A stretch of DNA of 19,495 bases from an uncultured Fibrobacter sp. (lineage in GTDB: Bacteria > Fibrobacterota > Fibrobacteria > Fibrobacterales > Fibrobacteraceae): NCBI GenBank assembly GCA_937891805.1, contig CALATK010000095.1, forward strand, positions 1-19,495, read 5' to 3'. The notes beneath the pieces were generated by a model. That model searched no databases and had not been told where the DNA came from. It saw only the letters and a list, made by a program, of their open reading frames with translations. A program made the translations under genes and the position numbers. This document shows, piece after piece, positions 5,435-13,450 of the stretch; within the stretch, counting starts at the first letter, position 1, and every line of letters starts with the position of its first letter.

Positions 5435-7078
5435 ATTATCTTTAAAACAATTCCGAATTCCGAAATCTGAATTCTGAATTGTGTCCTTTAAATCCTTTGC
5501 GTAGTACGCCAGTCTCACTCCGTCGGCGGCGCTGGTGACAATCCCGCCTGCATAGCCGGCCCCTTCGCCCAGCACGAACAATCCCTTGGTATTCACGCTT
5601 TCTAGGGTGGCGTTGTCGCGGGTGATGCGCAGGGGAGAACTGGTCCTGGTTTCGGGAGCCACAATGAGGCCTTCTGCAATGAATCCGGGAATTTTCCGGT
5701 CAAAGTTCAAAAAACCTTCGTAAAGGCTCTGGCAAATCCGCTGGTCCATCCAGTCCCAGGTGTTGACAGGGACAATCCCGCAGGGGTAGGTAGATTTCGG
5801 CAGTTTCTTGTCCAGCCGGTGTTCCATGAATGCCTTGATGGTCTGTGCCGGAGCGCTGTAGTTCTTCCCGCCCACATTGAAGGCGTCCGCTTCCGTTTTC
5901 CGCTGGAATTCCAGCCCACCGAGGAGTTTTTCGCTGGCCTCTATGGGAACCACAATAGCCCCGTTGGCAAGAGGTCCGTTTCTGCGGCTATAGCTCATGC
6001 CGTTGGTGGCAAGTGTCCCTGGTTCAGAAGCGCAGGGCACCAGCACGCCGCCGGGGCACATGCAAAAACTGTAGGCGCTGCAGGTTTTGTTCAGTGTCGG
6101 TGTGGCGAGAAAATATTCCGCCGCTCCGGTGAGGCGTGTATCGACACCTCGACCCAGCTGCCGCAGGTTTATCAACTCCTGGGGGTGTTCCACCCGAACG
6201 CCCATGGCGAAAGCCTTGCTTTCAAGGGCTACGCCTCGGGCTTGCAACATCTGGTAAATATCCCGACAGGAATGCCCCGTGGCAAGGACCAGCGCTTCGC
6301 AGCGCTTCCACGCACCCTGCGGAGTGGTTTCGTCTTCTATCTTGATGGCAGAAATGTGGCAGTTCTGGATTTCTACATCTGTCAGGGCCGAATAGAAATG
6401 GATGTGCCCACCCAGGCGGGAAATTTCTGCACGGATTTTTCGGAGCATCAGCACAAGCCTGTCGGTACCGATGTGGGGCTTCGCGAAGGTGATAACATCC
6501 TGGTCTACCCCGAAATCCACCATGTCGTGCAGGACCTGTTCTGAGAAGGCGTTTCTGCTCCTGGTGTTGAGCTTGCCGTCGCTAAAGGCTCCGGCTCCGC
6601 CCTCGCCAAAGAGGACATTACTGCGGGCGTTGAACTTTCGGTCCACAAAGAACCGGCGTATATCGCGGAATCGTTCCTCTACGGGCTTGCCTTGCTCGTA
6701 AAGATCTACGGAATAGCCCTTGCGTAAAAGGTGCAGGGCCGCCCAGAGCCCCGAAGGACCTGCACCGACAATGTCCACATGTCCGGGCATTTGCAGGGTG
6801 CCTGCCAGAGCTGCTTCTTTCGGGTCTTGCTTTGCAGGAACCGCTTCTACGAGACCCTTGGCGTTGTTGCCGAAGGTCTTCAGTTTTTGCTGAACCTCGA
6901 AACGGACATTATAGGACCAATGGGGAGCACCTTTCCGGCGCGAGTCCAGCGAAAAACGTTCCACCTCCAGATTGAAAATCTGTTCCTGCTGGAGTTTCAG
7001 CTCTTTGGCAAGAGCCTCCCGAAACTTGCCCTTTTTCTCTAGGGCAACGGGAAGCTCATGAAAACAGTAAGAAAACAT
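5405..7078 (-). CDS. FAD-dependent oxidoreductase of the COG2509 type
   Basis: Probable cytoplasmic flavoprotein of 557 residues; substrate unknown. Residues 101-110 are the dinucleotide-binding motif (VDIVGAGPSG), followed by an acidic strand end (DLYEQG). Other blocks are RRFFVDRKFNARSNVLFGEGGAGAFSDGKL (abridged: FGEGGAGAFSDGKL), LVLATGHSCRDIY and the C-terminal GLFVLGEGAGYAGGIVTSAADG, typical of this uncharacterised FAD-dependent dehydrogenase family. The N-terminal 75 residues with RRKGAPHWSYNVRF are the small domain the family carries before the FAD fold. The last 26 residues (532-557, from DTIQNSDFG on) are not expected for the family and are encoded by the heptamer array at 5400-5485. 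The gene starts 22 bases after the outer-membrane protein gene with a weak AGGGG; operon membership fits but gives no clear functional link. Confidence 0.85.
   Translation of the reverse strand: MFSYCFHELPVALEKKGKFREALAKELKLQQEQIFNLEVERFSLDSRRKGAPHWSYNVRFEVQQKLKTFGNNAKGLVEAVPAKQDPKEAALAGTLQMPGHVDIVGAGPSGLWAALHLLRKGYSVDLYEQGKPVEERFRDIRRFFVDRKFNARSNVLFGEGGAGAFSDGKLNTRSRNAFSEQVLHDMVDFGVDQDVITFAKPHIGTDRLVLMLRKIRAEISRLGGHIHFYSALTDVEIQNCHISAIKIEDETTPQGAWKRCEALVLATGHSCRDIYQMLQARGVALESKAFAMGVRVEHPQELINLRQLGRGVDTRLTGAAEYFLATPTLNKTCSAYSFCMCPGGVLVPCASEPGTLATNGMSYSRRNGPLANGAIVVPIEASEKLLGGLEFQRKTEADAFNVGGKNYSAPAQTIKAFMEHRLDKKLPKSTYPCGIVPVNTWDWMDQRICQSLYEGFLNFDRKIPGFIAEGLIVAPETRTSSPLRITRDNATLESVNTKGLFVLGEGAGYAGGIVTSAADGVRLAYYAKDLKDTIQNSDFGIRNCFKDNNSEFINPKS
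5450..5477 (-). repeat. Heptamer array, right arm (4 units, AWTCYGA on plus strand)
   Basis: Four 7-base units in phase from 5450, plus a partial fifth. They are the inverted counterpart of the array at 5400-5434: bases 5423-5434 and 5449-5460 form a 12-bp stem with one G-U pair and a 14-base loop. In the minus-strand mRNA this hairpin lies over the last codons of the FAD protein gene, just before rluC. Confidence 0.75.
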
Positions 7079-7100
7079 GGCCCCTACGCCGACGAAAACC

Positions 7101-10100
7101 TTAGAACACGTAGTTCAGGTTGATACCGCCGTAGATATCCTTGTATTCGTTGGATAGGTAGTCCGGGCGGTAATAGATGGCAGAACCTACATACCAGTCA
7201 CTGTAGAAGTGCTTGTTGTGGTTGAACCGTAGGTTGAGTTTTCCCAGCACGTCCATTTCTTCTTCGTCGAAATCTTTGTCAGATTCGGTCCATTCTGTAA
7301 GCATGTAGCGGAATTGTCCGTTCAAGGAGACGATCATGAAACGGTTCATGAAGGGAATTTCGTATTCGTCTTCTACGGTAATTTCGTCTTCGGTCATTTC
7401 ATTGCGGACGTATGACTTGAGGCGGTAAGTTACCTGGAAATGGTTCTGCATACTCTTGAGGGTAGTGGTGATGCTCAAGGGGTAGCTCTGCTCAAAGTAA
7501 TCGCCACCGCCGTAGTAATAACCAAGCTTTGCCCATGTCGTATCTTCAAGGTCCATGTCCAGCTCGTCAATCAAGCTGTCCTTGTGGAACAGGGATGCAT
7601 CTGTACGAAGAGTCCAACGGCCATTGATCTTGAACACGGACTGAGCCGCCTTGAAAGAGATGCCGGCATTGATGGTTTGCTTGTAAAGCTTCTCTTCGAA
7701 CTTGGACGCAAGATAGGGCGCATCGACCGTAGACATGTAATCAGCCCAACGTGCAGAATCCACCATGACGGTATCCCCGTTCACGATGGCCATCTTGGGG
7801 CCCTTGCCTTCGGTGAAATATTCATCCCTGTAGATTCCGTCTTCCAACATGTAGCTTCCGCGCAGGCGAATCGGACGGTACTGGTCCCTGAATTCCATAT
7901 TGTAGTTGGCGGTAATCTGCACCCTGGGATTGATGGTAAAGGTATTGCTGAGTCCGAAATTGTGGATGTACTTTGTGCGGTCGTTGTCCAGTTCGTGCTG
8001 TTCGAACCAGTCGCTTTCCTCGTCAGAGACAAGCCCGAAATGGGTACCTTCGGCCAGGCCCGCCAGGTTTTTCTTTCTGCCGTGGGCCGCGTTTTCTACG
8101 TTAATCTGGTAGTCCAGTCCAAGGGTCCAGAACTTTTTGATGTCTTGTTCCAGGCTGGCTCCGAATTCGCGGGTGTTTGAAAGTTGGTCAGGGGAGCCTG
8201 CGCTGTAGAAATCCTCACCGATGTACTTGACGTGGCCTGCAATCCTTGTCCTGTTGATGTTCCAGTTCAAGGAAGCGCCCAGGGCAAAATTCTGGCTTCC
8301 CCAGTGCTGTCCCAGTACTCGGTCGTCATCGCGGTCGCTTTCTTCTTCTTTTTGAGCCTGCTTGGCCTTGTCAATTAGGTAGTGGAGGGTAGAAATCATT
8401 TCGGATTTGCTCATGGTCGTGTTGTCTCCGAAGATTTCTTCAAGTTCTTCGTTAGAAAGCCAATCAATCTGGCTTTCGTTCTGCATCAGCTTACGAAGAA
8501 GCGTGTAGCTTGCGGTATTCAATCCGGCGTTGGAGAACAATCGGTTGATGGCACGCTGCCTTGCGGCATCGGTGGTATCTGCACGACCGACAGCGATTTG
8601 TCCGTTCAGCTCGATATCGCCCGGGAAGAACAGCCAGTTGCCTTCGGCATACATGGTGAAGGCTTCCAGAAGCGGCTCGGTGGTAAGGGTACCTGCCTTG
8701 GCTCCGTCACGGAGAAGCGGGTCTTCAAGTTCGTCGTTGGCGTAAATGGCACCCACCTTGGCGTCGAACCTGCGGACCGGAGCCCATTTCAAGAATCCGC
8801 CGTAGGCAAGGCGCTGGGCCTGAGCTTCACCATCATCGATGTAATCGTTATAGAGATAGGGGTGACGGTTGTGGGGAACCAGGGAACGCTTGGCCTCGCC
8901 AAAGAAACCTTCCAACTGGACCAAGGGTTGGTCCGCATTGTTCTTGAGCAAGGACAGGGTATATTCGGCACCGAACAGGGGCATGCCCGACATATAGATA
9001 TCTCCGCCCATCATCTGGAAATCCCCCAGGTTGACACTGTTGTAGCTATCATTGTAGCGCAGTGTCACGGGGTTCGGGTAGAATCGGTTCCAGGAATCCG
9101 ATGTGGCATCCATGGTAAATTCGATGGTCTTGCCTTCGGGTGACATCATCAGCACGTAAGCCGAGGCATTTGCGCCAAAGCCAGGCACCTGGAAATAATT
9201 CTTGTAGCGGTCGCCCTTGAGAATGGTATCCGTTCCAAAGATTTCAGGAGTATTGCCATGATGAGTGCGGGTACGCACATAGTGGTAGTTTCCGCCAAGC
9301 ATCACGTTTCCAAGGATAGTCCAGCTCCTTTGTGTAGAATCCGCAGGGGCATCAGATTCAAATACCACGTTGGCTTCGTCGGTAGGGTTCAGGTTCTTCC
9401 GATCCACACCGGGAACTTCCGGTTCGGGGGGAAGCGTTGCTACGGTTTCTGCAGCCTTGTTGCTGAAATTGGTCTTGTTGTTCTTGGCGGTCTCCATGAG
9501 TTCGGGAGCAAGAATTTCCGAAGAGGAAATACCCACCGTGTTTTGTTCAATGGCGGTATTGTTCAAGTCAATGACGGTGTTCCCCATATTCACCACAGCC
9601 GTACCGTTGTCCTTGAAATTTGAAGAGGACACGGTACTCTTCGAAAGCTTGGAATTCAACAGGGCGACATTGTTGTTTTCAAAAGTAGACCGTTCGACAT
9701 CGCCCTGGGCGTAGTGGGAGAGGTTCAGGGCAACCTGGTTGTCCTTGAACTGGCAGTCGTTTGCATTGACGGTGGCGTTACGAGCATAAATGCCATATCC
9801 GGCGGAGCCTTCCACAAGAGAATTCTGGATTTTCAGATTGCCGTTTTCCACTACGATTCCGTTGGTGGCGTTCAAGATCTGGGCGTTACGGATTTCGGAG
9901 TTGTTTTCTCCGGTAATCACGATTCCGGCCCAATCACCAGCAGCGGGAGTACTCATGGCGGAGCGGAACACCACAGGAGATGTTGCAGTTCCGGCCACCA
10001 CCAGCTGGCCCTGGTTTACCGTGAGGGAGCTACCCTTGGTGAACAAAATGGTGGTTCCCGGTTCAATGACCAATACCGTATTGGCGGCAACAGATACTGT

Positions 10101-10706
10101 TCCGTTTACGAGATAGGGAGACTTGTCCGCTTTTAAGAAACCGCGGAGTTCACCCTGGAGTTCTGTGCCGGTCAGCTGAACGTTTTGCGGTTCTGGTGCG
10201 GGAGCGGCCTCTACGGCCGGTGCTGGAGTAGCCACAGGGGAGGCCTCAACCGGTGCTGGAGCGACAGCCTGTTCAGCCGGGGCTTCGGCAACAGGTGCAG
10301 CGTCGGGTGCAGGTTCTGCTGCTGGCACGGGTTCTGCAACTGCCTGTTCGGCAGGAGCAGTTTCTGCCGCTGCAGGTTCGGCTGTTTCAGGTGCAGGGGC
10401 TTGTGCAGAAGCATCCACCGGTGCAGGAGCAGCCTGTTCGGCAGGTTGTGCTACCGGCGTTGGCGCAGGGCTTGCAACTTCCTGGACCGGGGCAGCTGCT
10501 TCGGCAGCAGGTGCCGGAGTTGTTGCTACGGGTGCCGGTGTCGCAGCGGCGGGAGCAGCAACTGGAGCAGGCGCTGGGGCTTGTTCAGGAGCTGCCGTTG
10601 GAGCTGGTGCTGGAGCTGCCTGTGTGGCAGGGGCGGCCTCTTGGGCAAATGCAAAGAATGTTCCCAGAAGGACTGTAGCGACGGTACCCATAAAAAGCTG
10701 TTTCAT
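7101..10706 (-). CDS. Large outer-membrane protein: Ala/Pro-rich stalk, beta-helix and C-terminal beta-barrel
   Basis: Function unknown; 1201 residues. Residues 1-21 are a signal peptide (MKQLFMGTVATVLLGTFFAFA). About 22-175 are almost entirely Ala, Pro, Val, Glu and Gln, a flexible, acidic stalk. About 176-430 show repeating short strands with Asn turns (EPGTTILF, SSLTVNQGQLVVAGTA, GIVVENGNLKIQNSLVEGSAGYGIYARNA in part), the pattern of a right-handed parallel beta-helix as in pectate-lyase-like proteins. From about 465 to the end alternating aromatic/polar strands and a terminal INLNYVF with C-terminal Phe suggest an outer-membrane beta-barrel, interrupted by a charged helical insert near 770-825. 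Start: ATG directly abuts the TAA of the FecR-like gene (TAAATG), with GAGGT seven bases upstream, so translation is coupled. The pairing suggests a shared surface role such as adhesion or polymer handling, but this is inference. Confidence 0.8.
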   Translation of the reverse strand: MKQLFMGTVATVLLGTFFAFAQEAAPATQAAPAPAPTAAPEQAPAPAPVAAPAAATPAPVATTPAPAAEAAAPVQEVASPAPTPVAQPAEQAAPAPVDASAQAPAPETAEPAAAETAPAEQAVAEPVPAAEPAPDAAPVAEAPAEQAVAPAPVEASPVATPAPAVEAAPAPEPQNVQLTGTELQGELRGFLKADKSPYLVNGTVSVAANTVLVIEPGTTILFTKGSSLTVNQGQLVVAGTATSPVVFRSAMSTPAAGDWAGIVITGENNSEIRNAQILNATNGIVVENGNLKIQNSLVEGSAGYGIYARNATVNANDCQFKDNQVALNLSHYAQGDVERSTFENNNVALLNSKLSKSTVSSSNFKDNGTAVVNMGNTVIDLNNTAIEQNTVGISSSEILAPELMETAKNNKTNFSNKAAETVATLPPEPEVPGVDRKNLNPTDEANVVFESDAPADSTQRSWTILGNVMLGGNYHYVRTRTHHGNTPEIFGTDTILKGDRYKNYFQVPGFGANASAYVLMMSPEGKTIEFTMDATSDSWNRFYPNPVTLRYNDSYNSVNLGDFQMMGGDIYMSGMPLFGAEYTLSLLKNNADQPLVQLEGFFGEAKRSLVPHNRHPYLYNDYIDDGEAQAQRLAYGGFLKWAPVRRFDAKVGAIYANDELEDPLLRDGAKAGTLTTEPLLEAFTMYAEGNWLFFPGDIELNGQIAVGRADTTDAARQRAINRLFSNAGLNTASYTLLRKLMQNESQIDWLSNEELEEIFGDNTTMSKSEMISTLHYLIDKAKQAQKEEESDRDDDRVLGQHWGSQNFALGASLNWNINRTRIAGHVKYIGEDFYSAGSPDQLSNTREFGASLEQDIKKFWTLGLDYQINVENAAHGRKKNLAGLAEGTHFGLVSDEESDWFEQHELDNDRTKYIHNFGLSNTFTINPRVQITANYNMEFRDQYRPIRLRGSYMLEDGIYRDEYFTEGKGPKMAIVNGDTVMVDSARWADYMSTVDAPYLASKFEEKLYKQTINAGISFKAAQSVFKINGRWTLRTDASLFHKDSLIDELDMDLEDTTWAKLGYYYGGGDYFEQSYPLSITTTLKSMQNHFQVTYRLKSYVRNEMTEDEITVEDEYEIPFMNRFMIVSLNGQFRYMLTEWTESDKDFDEEEMDVLGKLNLRFNHNKHFYSDWYVGSAIYYRPDYLSNEYKDIYGGINLNYVF

Positions 10707-12587
10707 TTAGCGTACCTCGTAAGTCTTGGTGGCTTTGAGAACCTTGCCGTTCTTCAAGACAACCTGGATGTTGATTTCTGTTTTTTTGCCGTATTCCAGT
10801 TCCACAGGGACGCTGTAATCCAGTTCACGAATGGTCTGGGAATTATCTTCGACAAGATTTTTGTTTCCGCTTGTGACAAGAACGCTCTTTATGTGGCTGA
10901 TGTCATTTTCGGGAATTCCCTTGATAGAGAAAACTATTTCACGTTCAAATCTTCTGGACACTCCGTTGGGTGGAGGAGGTACGCGTAAGCGTTCCACGTT
11001 GCCCTTTCGAACATCTATATAGGCTGAGATATTCGGGTAACACCCTAGTTTCTTTCGAATTTCAGCCTTGTTTCCAGCCTGGTCACGGGCAATCCAGGCG
11101 TAATCGTGGAGTCCGGATTTGAGTTTGATAGTGGAGTAGGAATTCTTGTCGAAATAAGTCTCTTTAAGAGGAGTCCGGTCCATTTCGGTTGAGAGGATGA
11201 CAATGTCGTCCTTGATGTTTGAAACAGAAACGCTGGCTTCACAACGGATGGAATCCGTACGCTGGAAAATCAGTGCGGGCTTGTCTAAGTTTATAGCCTC
11301 GCAGCTCTTGTCAATCTCCAAATCCACCTTGACGGTCGCCTTGCCGGTTGCCCCGTTAAATTCAACAGTTGCGAACTTCTCGTTCCAGTTGCCCTTCTGG
11401 TCGCTGATGGTAATGGTATAGGTCCATTTTCCGTTTGCGCTTAGGGGTACCAGGTTGGGGGAGGTGTGCTTGCCCAATTTTACAAACAGGGTTGCCGTAG
11501 AATCATCTGGGTTGAATTCGCCCTCGATGGTTGCCGCTCCCGTTTCGCAAATCTTGAGTGGCGAAGGCGTGGTTACCTGAAACGAAGTCGCTGTCGTCTG
11601 ACTTGCAGAATCCTTCACCGTTGTATCGGGCTGTTGCATGTAGTAGGTCTTCAGGTCGGCACAGCCGAAGCTCACCTTTCCGCTGTAGCAGATAACGGGG
11701 AATTTCTTGTCACCAACGGCGCTGGGAGCCCAGTTGGGAGTGAACTGGACCATTTCTCCGGTAGATTCGATTCTCTCTCCGCCAAGTTCCACGCCTACAC
11801 CGGCAGGGCAGGTTCCCTTGATGGCTACACTCGGGGTATAGATGGTGTCGGGGAGGGCTTCGAAGGTGCACTTGAGGGAGTCTTTGGCGGCGGTCTGCTT
11901 GGCCTTGTACTCGTTATCCTTTGCCTGAATCGCCTCTTTCAGCTTGTCAAGGGTCATGGTGGTATCGCTGAGCATGGCGTCGATTTCGTTCAAGAAATCC
12001 AGGTCACCCGAGGAGGACAGTTCCAAAACCAGAAAGTCGTCGCCGTTGGGGACGGCCGTTTGGCCTCCATTGATGCCTACCACCTTGCCGGACAAGTCTA
12101 TTTCTAGGCGTCCGTTGCGGAGGGATGCGATGGGAGTGCCCTTGGAGCTCATGCCGATGACACCGTCAGTTCCGCGGATGGCGGCCGTGGCGGTTCCGGT
12201 CTTGAACTTGAAGGAGCTTTCCTTGCTGGACTGTTTCTGTACGTCAAAGCGGACCTTGCCGCTCTTGATGTCGGTCATGGCCGTCTGGACTCCGTCCTCG
12301 GACAGTAGTTGGGAGAATTCCACTAGGGAGTTCTCTTCTACCGAGATGGTACTGCCGTCGGGCAGGGCCACAATGGCCTGGGATTCTACTAGGGTCCTTA
12401 TAACGTCTTTTTCTTTGACCTTCGCCCCTACACGGAGAGGCACCCAGTTGCCTTCGGATTTCTTTTGGGTGGTCACGTCACCGATGACGGAACGGACCTT
12501 GCCCGAGGTGTTTTTGGCAGCAAAGGAGAACGGAACCGCCAACATGAGTGCGACGGCCACAAATTTAAAACGGCTTGAAAATGACAT
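10707..12587 (-). CDS. Exported FecR-domain protein with Ig-like C-terminal domains
   Basis: Predicted exported protein of 626 residues; exact role unknown. Residues 1-23 are a signal peptide ending SFA/AKN. About 50-170 are a FecR-like domain: VPLRVGAKVKEKDVIRT, ALPDGSTISVEENSLVEF, and GTATAAIRGTDGVIG. A short charged, probably helical stretch follows (about 200-240, with KLKEAIQAKDNEYKAKQ). The rest to 626 resembles several Ig-like or bacterial-surface beta domains with paired Cys (CTFEALPDTIYTPSVAIKGTC, YSGKVSFGC in part) and a PPPP turn near 555. No anti-sigma transmembrane anchor and no sigma gene nearby, so this is not the classic FecR signalling arrangement. The start has AGAGGGG four to five bases upstream. 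It opens the four-gene minus-strand run, divergent from the ybeY cluster, and is coupled to the beta-barrel gene that follows. Confidence 0.8.
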   Translation of the reverse strand: MSFSSRFKFVAVALMLAVPFSFAAKNTSGKVRSVIGDVTTQKKSEGNWVPLRVGAKVKEKDVIRTLVESQAIVALPDGSTISVEENSLVEFSQLLSEDGVQTAMTDIKSGKVRFDVQKQSSKESSFKFKTGTATAAIRGTDGVIGMSSKGTPIASLRNGRLEIDLSGKVVGINGGQTAVPNGDDFLVLELSSSGDLDFLNEIDAMLSDTTMTLDKLKEAIQAKDNEYKAKQTAAKDSLKCTFEALPDTIYTPSVAIKGTCPAGVGVELGGERIESTGEMVQFTPNWAPSAVGDKKFPVICYSGKVSFGCADLKTYYMQQPDTTVKDSASQTTATSFQVTTPSPLKICETGAATIEGEFNPDDSTATLFVKLGKHTSPNLVPLSANGKWTYTITISDQKGNWNEKFATVEFNGATGKATVKVDLEIDKSCEAINLDKPALIFQRTDSIRCEASVSVSNIKDDIVILSTEMDRTPLKETYFDKNSYSTIKLKSGLHDYAWIARDQAGNKAEIRKKLGCYPNISAYIDVRKGNVERLRVPPPPNGVSRRFEREIVFSIKGIPENDISHIKSVLVTSGNKNLVEDNSQTIRELDYSVPVELEYGKKTEINIQVVLKNGKVLKATKTYEVR

Positions 12588-12604
12588 ATAGCCCCTCTTT
12601 CAAG

Positions 12605-12628
12605 ATATATTTTACATAATAAATATAT
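12605..12628. promoter_or_regulatory. AT-rich inverted repeat upstream of the FecR-like gene
   Basis: ATATATTT (12605-12612) and AAATATAT (12621-12628) are perfect 8-bp arms with an 8-base spacer, 18-41 bases upstream of the FecR-like ATG. The surroundings are very AT-rich, where such palindromes arise easily, so this may simply mark the promoter region of the minus-strand operon. Confidence 0.25.
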
Positions 12629-12633
12629 TATTT

Positions 12634-12662
12634 TTGGCTTTATTGAGAGAAAATTGTATTTT
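12634..12662 (+). promoter_or_regulatory. Putative promoter of the 96-aa gene-ybeY-corC operon
   Basis: TTGGCT (12634-12639) and TATTTT (12657-12662) are spaced by exactly 17 bases, each matching four of six bases of the sigma-70-type consensus. The predicted transcript would begin near 12669, about 33 bases before the ATG. This is a pattern match only; promoter rules for this phylum are poorly known to me. Confidence 0.4.
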
Positions 12663-12686
12663 TTAGGGTCGAGAAATTGACCCTAA
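12663..12686 (+). promoter_or_regulatory. Perfect 8-bp inverted repeat at the predicted transcription start
   Basis: TTAGGGTC (12663-12670) and GACCCTAA (12679-12686) are perfect complements around an 8-base spacer, 15 bases upstream of the 96-aa gene. It directly follows the putative -10 element, so it could be an operator blocking initiation or a hairpin at the 5' end of the mRNA. It has no T-run and leaves the GAGG ribosome-binding site (12692-12695) free. Confidence 0.5.
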
Positions 12687-12701
12687 TCACACGAGGAACC
12701 T

Positions 12702-12992
12702 ATGAGCGCAGAATTTGAAGAGCCTACCGTAGAAATGACCGACCCGGACACCGGCGAGCAGGTCATCAAGGAACTGGACAAGGCCATCCTTTCCAAGGGG
12801 GCGTGGCAGACCATGATGTTCCTTTGCCAGGAACGCAACGCCAAGACCGGCGAATTCGGCGAACCCAAGGTCTACATCCGCCGTTACCAGAAGGTAGCAG
12901 GCGCTTTCAAGGCCCGCAGCAAGTTCAATATCAGCGGAAAGGCCCAGGCCGAAGCCATTATTGAAAATCTTAAGAAGTGGTATAACATTTAA
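12702..12992 (+). CDS. Small conserved-looking cytoplasmic protein (96 aa), unknown function
   Basis: Family not named by me. The protein is soluble, without signal peptide or membrane segment. An acidic N-terminus (about 1-30, EEPTVEMTDPDTGEQVIKELD) precedes a compact part with AWQTMMFLCQER, KVYIRRYQKVAGAFKARSKFNISG and AQAEAIIENLKKWY; the basic middle suggests nucleic-acid or ribosome contact, but this is a guess. I vaguely recall similar short proteins in deltaproteobacteria. ATG 12702 has GAGGAAC upstream. The stop overlaps the ybeY start (TAATG), so the two are translated together; in many bacteria this slot upstream of ybeY is taken by phoH/ybeZ, which is absent here. The putative promoter and inverted repeat at 12634-12686 serve this operon. 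Confidence 0.8.
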   Translation: MSAEFEEPTVEMTDPDTGEQVIKELDKAILSKGAWQTMMFLCQERNAKTGEFGEPKVYIRRYQKVAGAFKARSKFNISGKAQAEAIIENLKKWYNI

Positions 12993-13450
12993 TGCCAGAC
13001 CCTGCCAGTAGTAAAAAAAGAAAATACAAGATAGATTTCCTTTGTCAGGGGAGCATCAAGGCTTTCCCCTGGAAAGACAAGTTCGACAAGATGGCCCACC
13101 AGCTCCTGGATCAGGAGGGAACGGGGAACAACGTAAACGTTGTCCTCTGTGATGATGATTTTGTCCGCGAAATGAACAAGTCCTACCGTGGGCTAGACAA
13201 GGTGACTGACGTGCTTTCCTATGAATGGCACGAACCGGACCTCTTGGGCGAGATCTACATCGCCAAAGAACAGGTCAAGCGGCAAGCCCCCGAATACGGC
13301 AACAGCTTTTTCGCAGAACTCAAGCGGGTCATTGTCCACGGGCTTCTGCACCTGTCGGGCTACGACCACATCAAGGCGGCCGACCGCAAGGTCATGCGCA
13401 AGCGGGAATGCGAATTTCTGGGGCTGGACCCCTACAAGGAGAAATGCTGA
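12992..13450 (+). CDS. ybeY: Endoribonuclease YbeY (rRNA maturation factor)
   Basis: Zinc-dependent single-strand endoribonuclease of rRNA maturation and ribosome quality control. The 152-residue length is normal. The family signature is intact: NKSYRGLDKVTDVLSY (about 62-77) and the metal-binding motif HGLLHLSGYDH with His116, His120 and His126. The N-terminus (PASSKKRKYK) is more basic than usual. The start overlaps the preceding stop by one base (TAATG) and its own TGA overlaps the next ATG by one base, so the three genes form a tightly coupled operon. The ybeY-corC order is the same as in Escherichia coli (ybeY-ybeX). Confidence 0.95.
   Translation: MPDPASSKKRKYKIDFLCQGSIKAFPWKDKFDKMAHQLLDQEGTGNNVNVVLCDDDFVREMNKSYRGLDKVTDVLSYEWHEPDLLGEIYIAKEQVKRQAPEYGNSFFAELKRVIVHGLLHLSGYDHIKAADRKVMRKRECEFLGLDPYKEKC

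Noticed and set aside
8382..9143. Plus-strand 253-codon open frame within the barrel gene
   Set aside because: No start context or motif; lies fully opposite a well supported coding sequence.
10185..10988. Plus-strand 267-codon open frame rich in Cys, Arg, Gly and Ser
   Set aside because: It is antisense to the Ala/Pro-rich stalk and FecR end; its composition is what the reverse complement of GC-rich Ala/Pro codons gives.
10707..12587. Classic FecR/sigma-factor surface signalling system
   Set aside because: No sigma factor, no TonB-dependent receptor and no inner-membrane anti-sigma anchor is present; only the FecR-like domain is shared.
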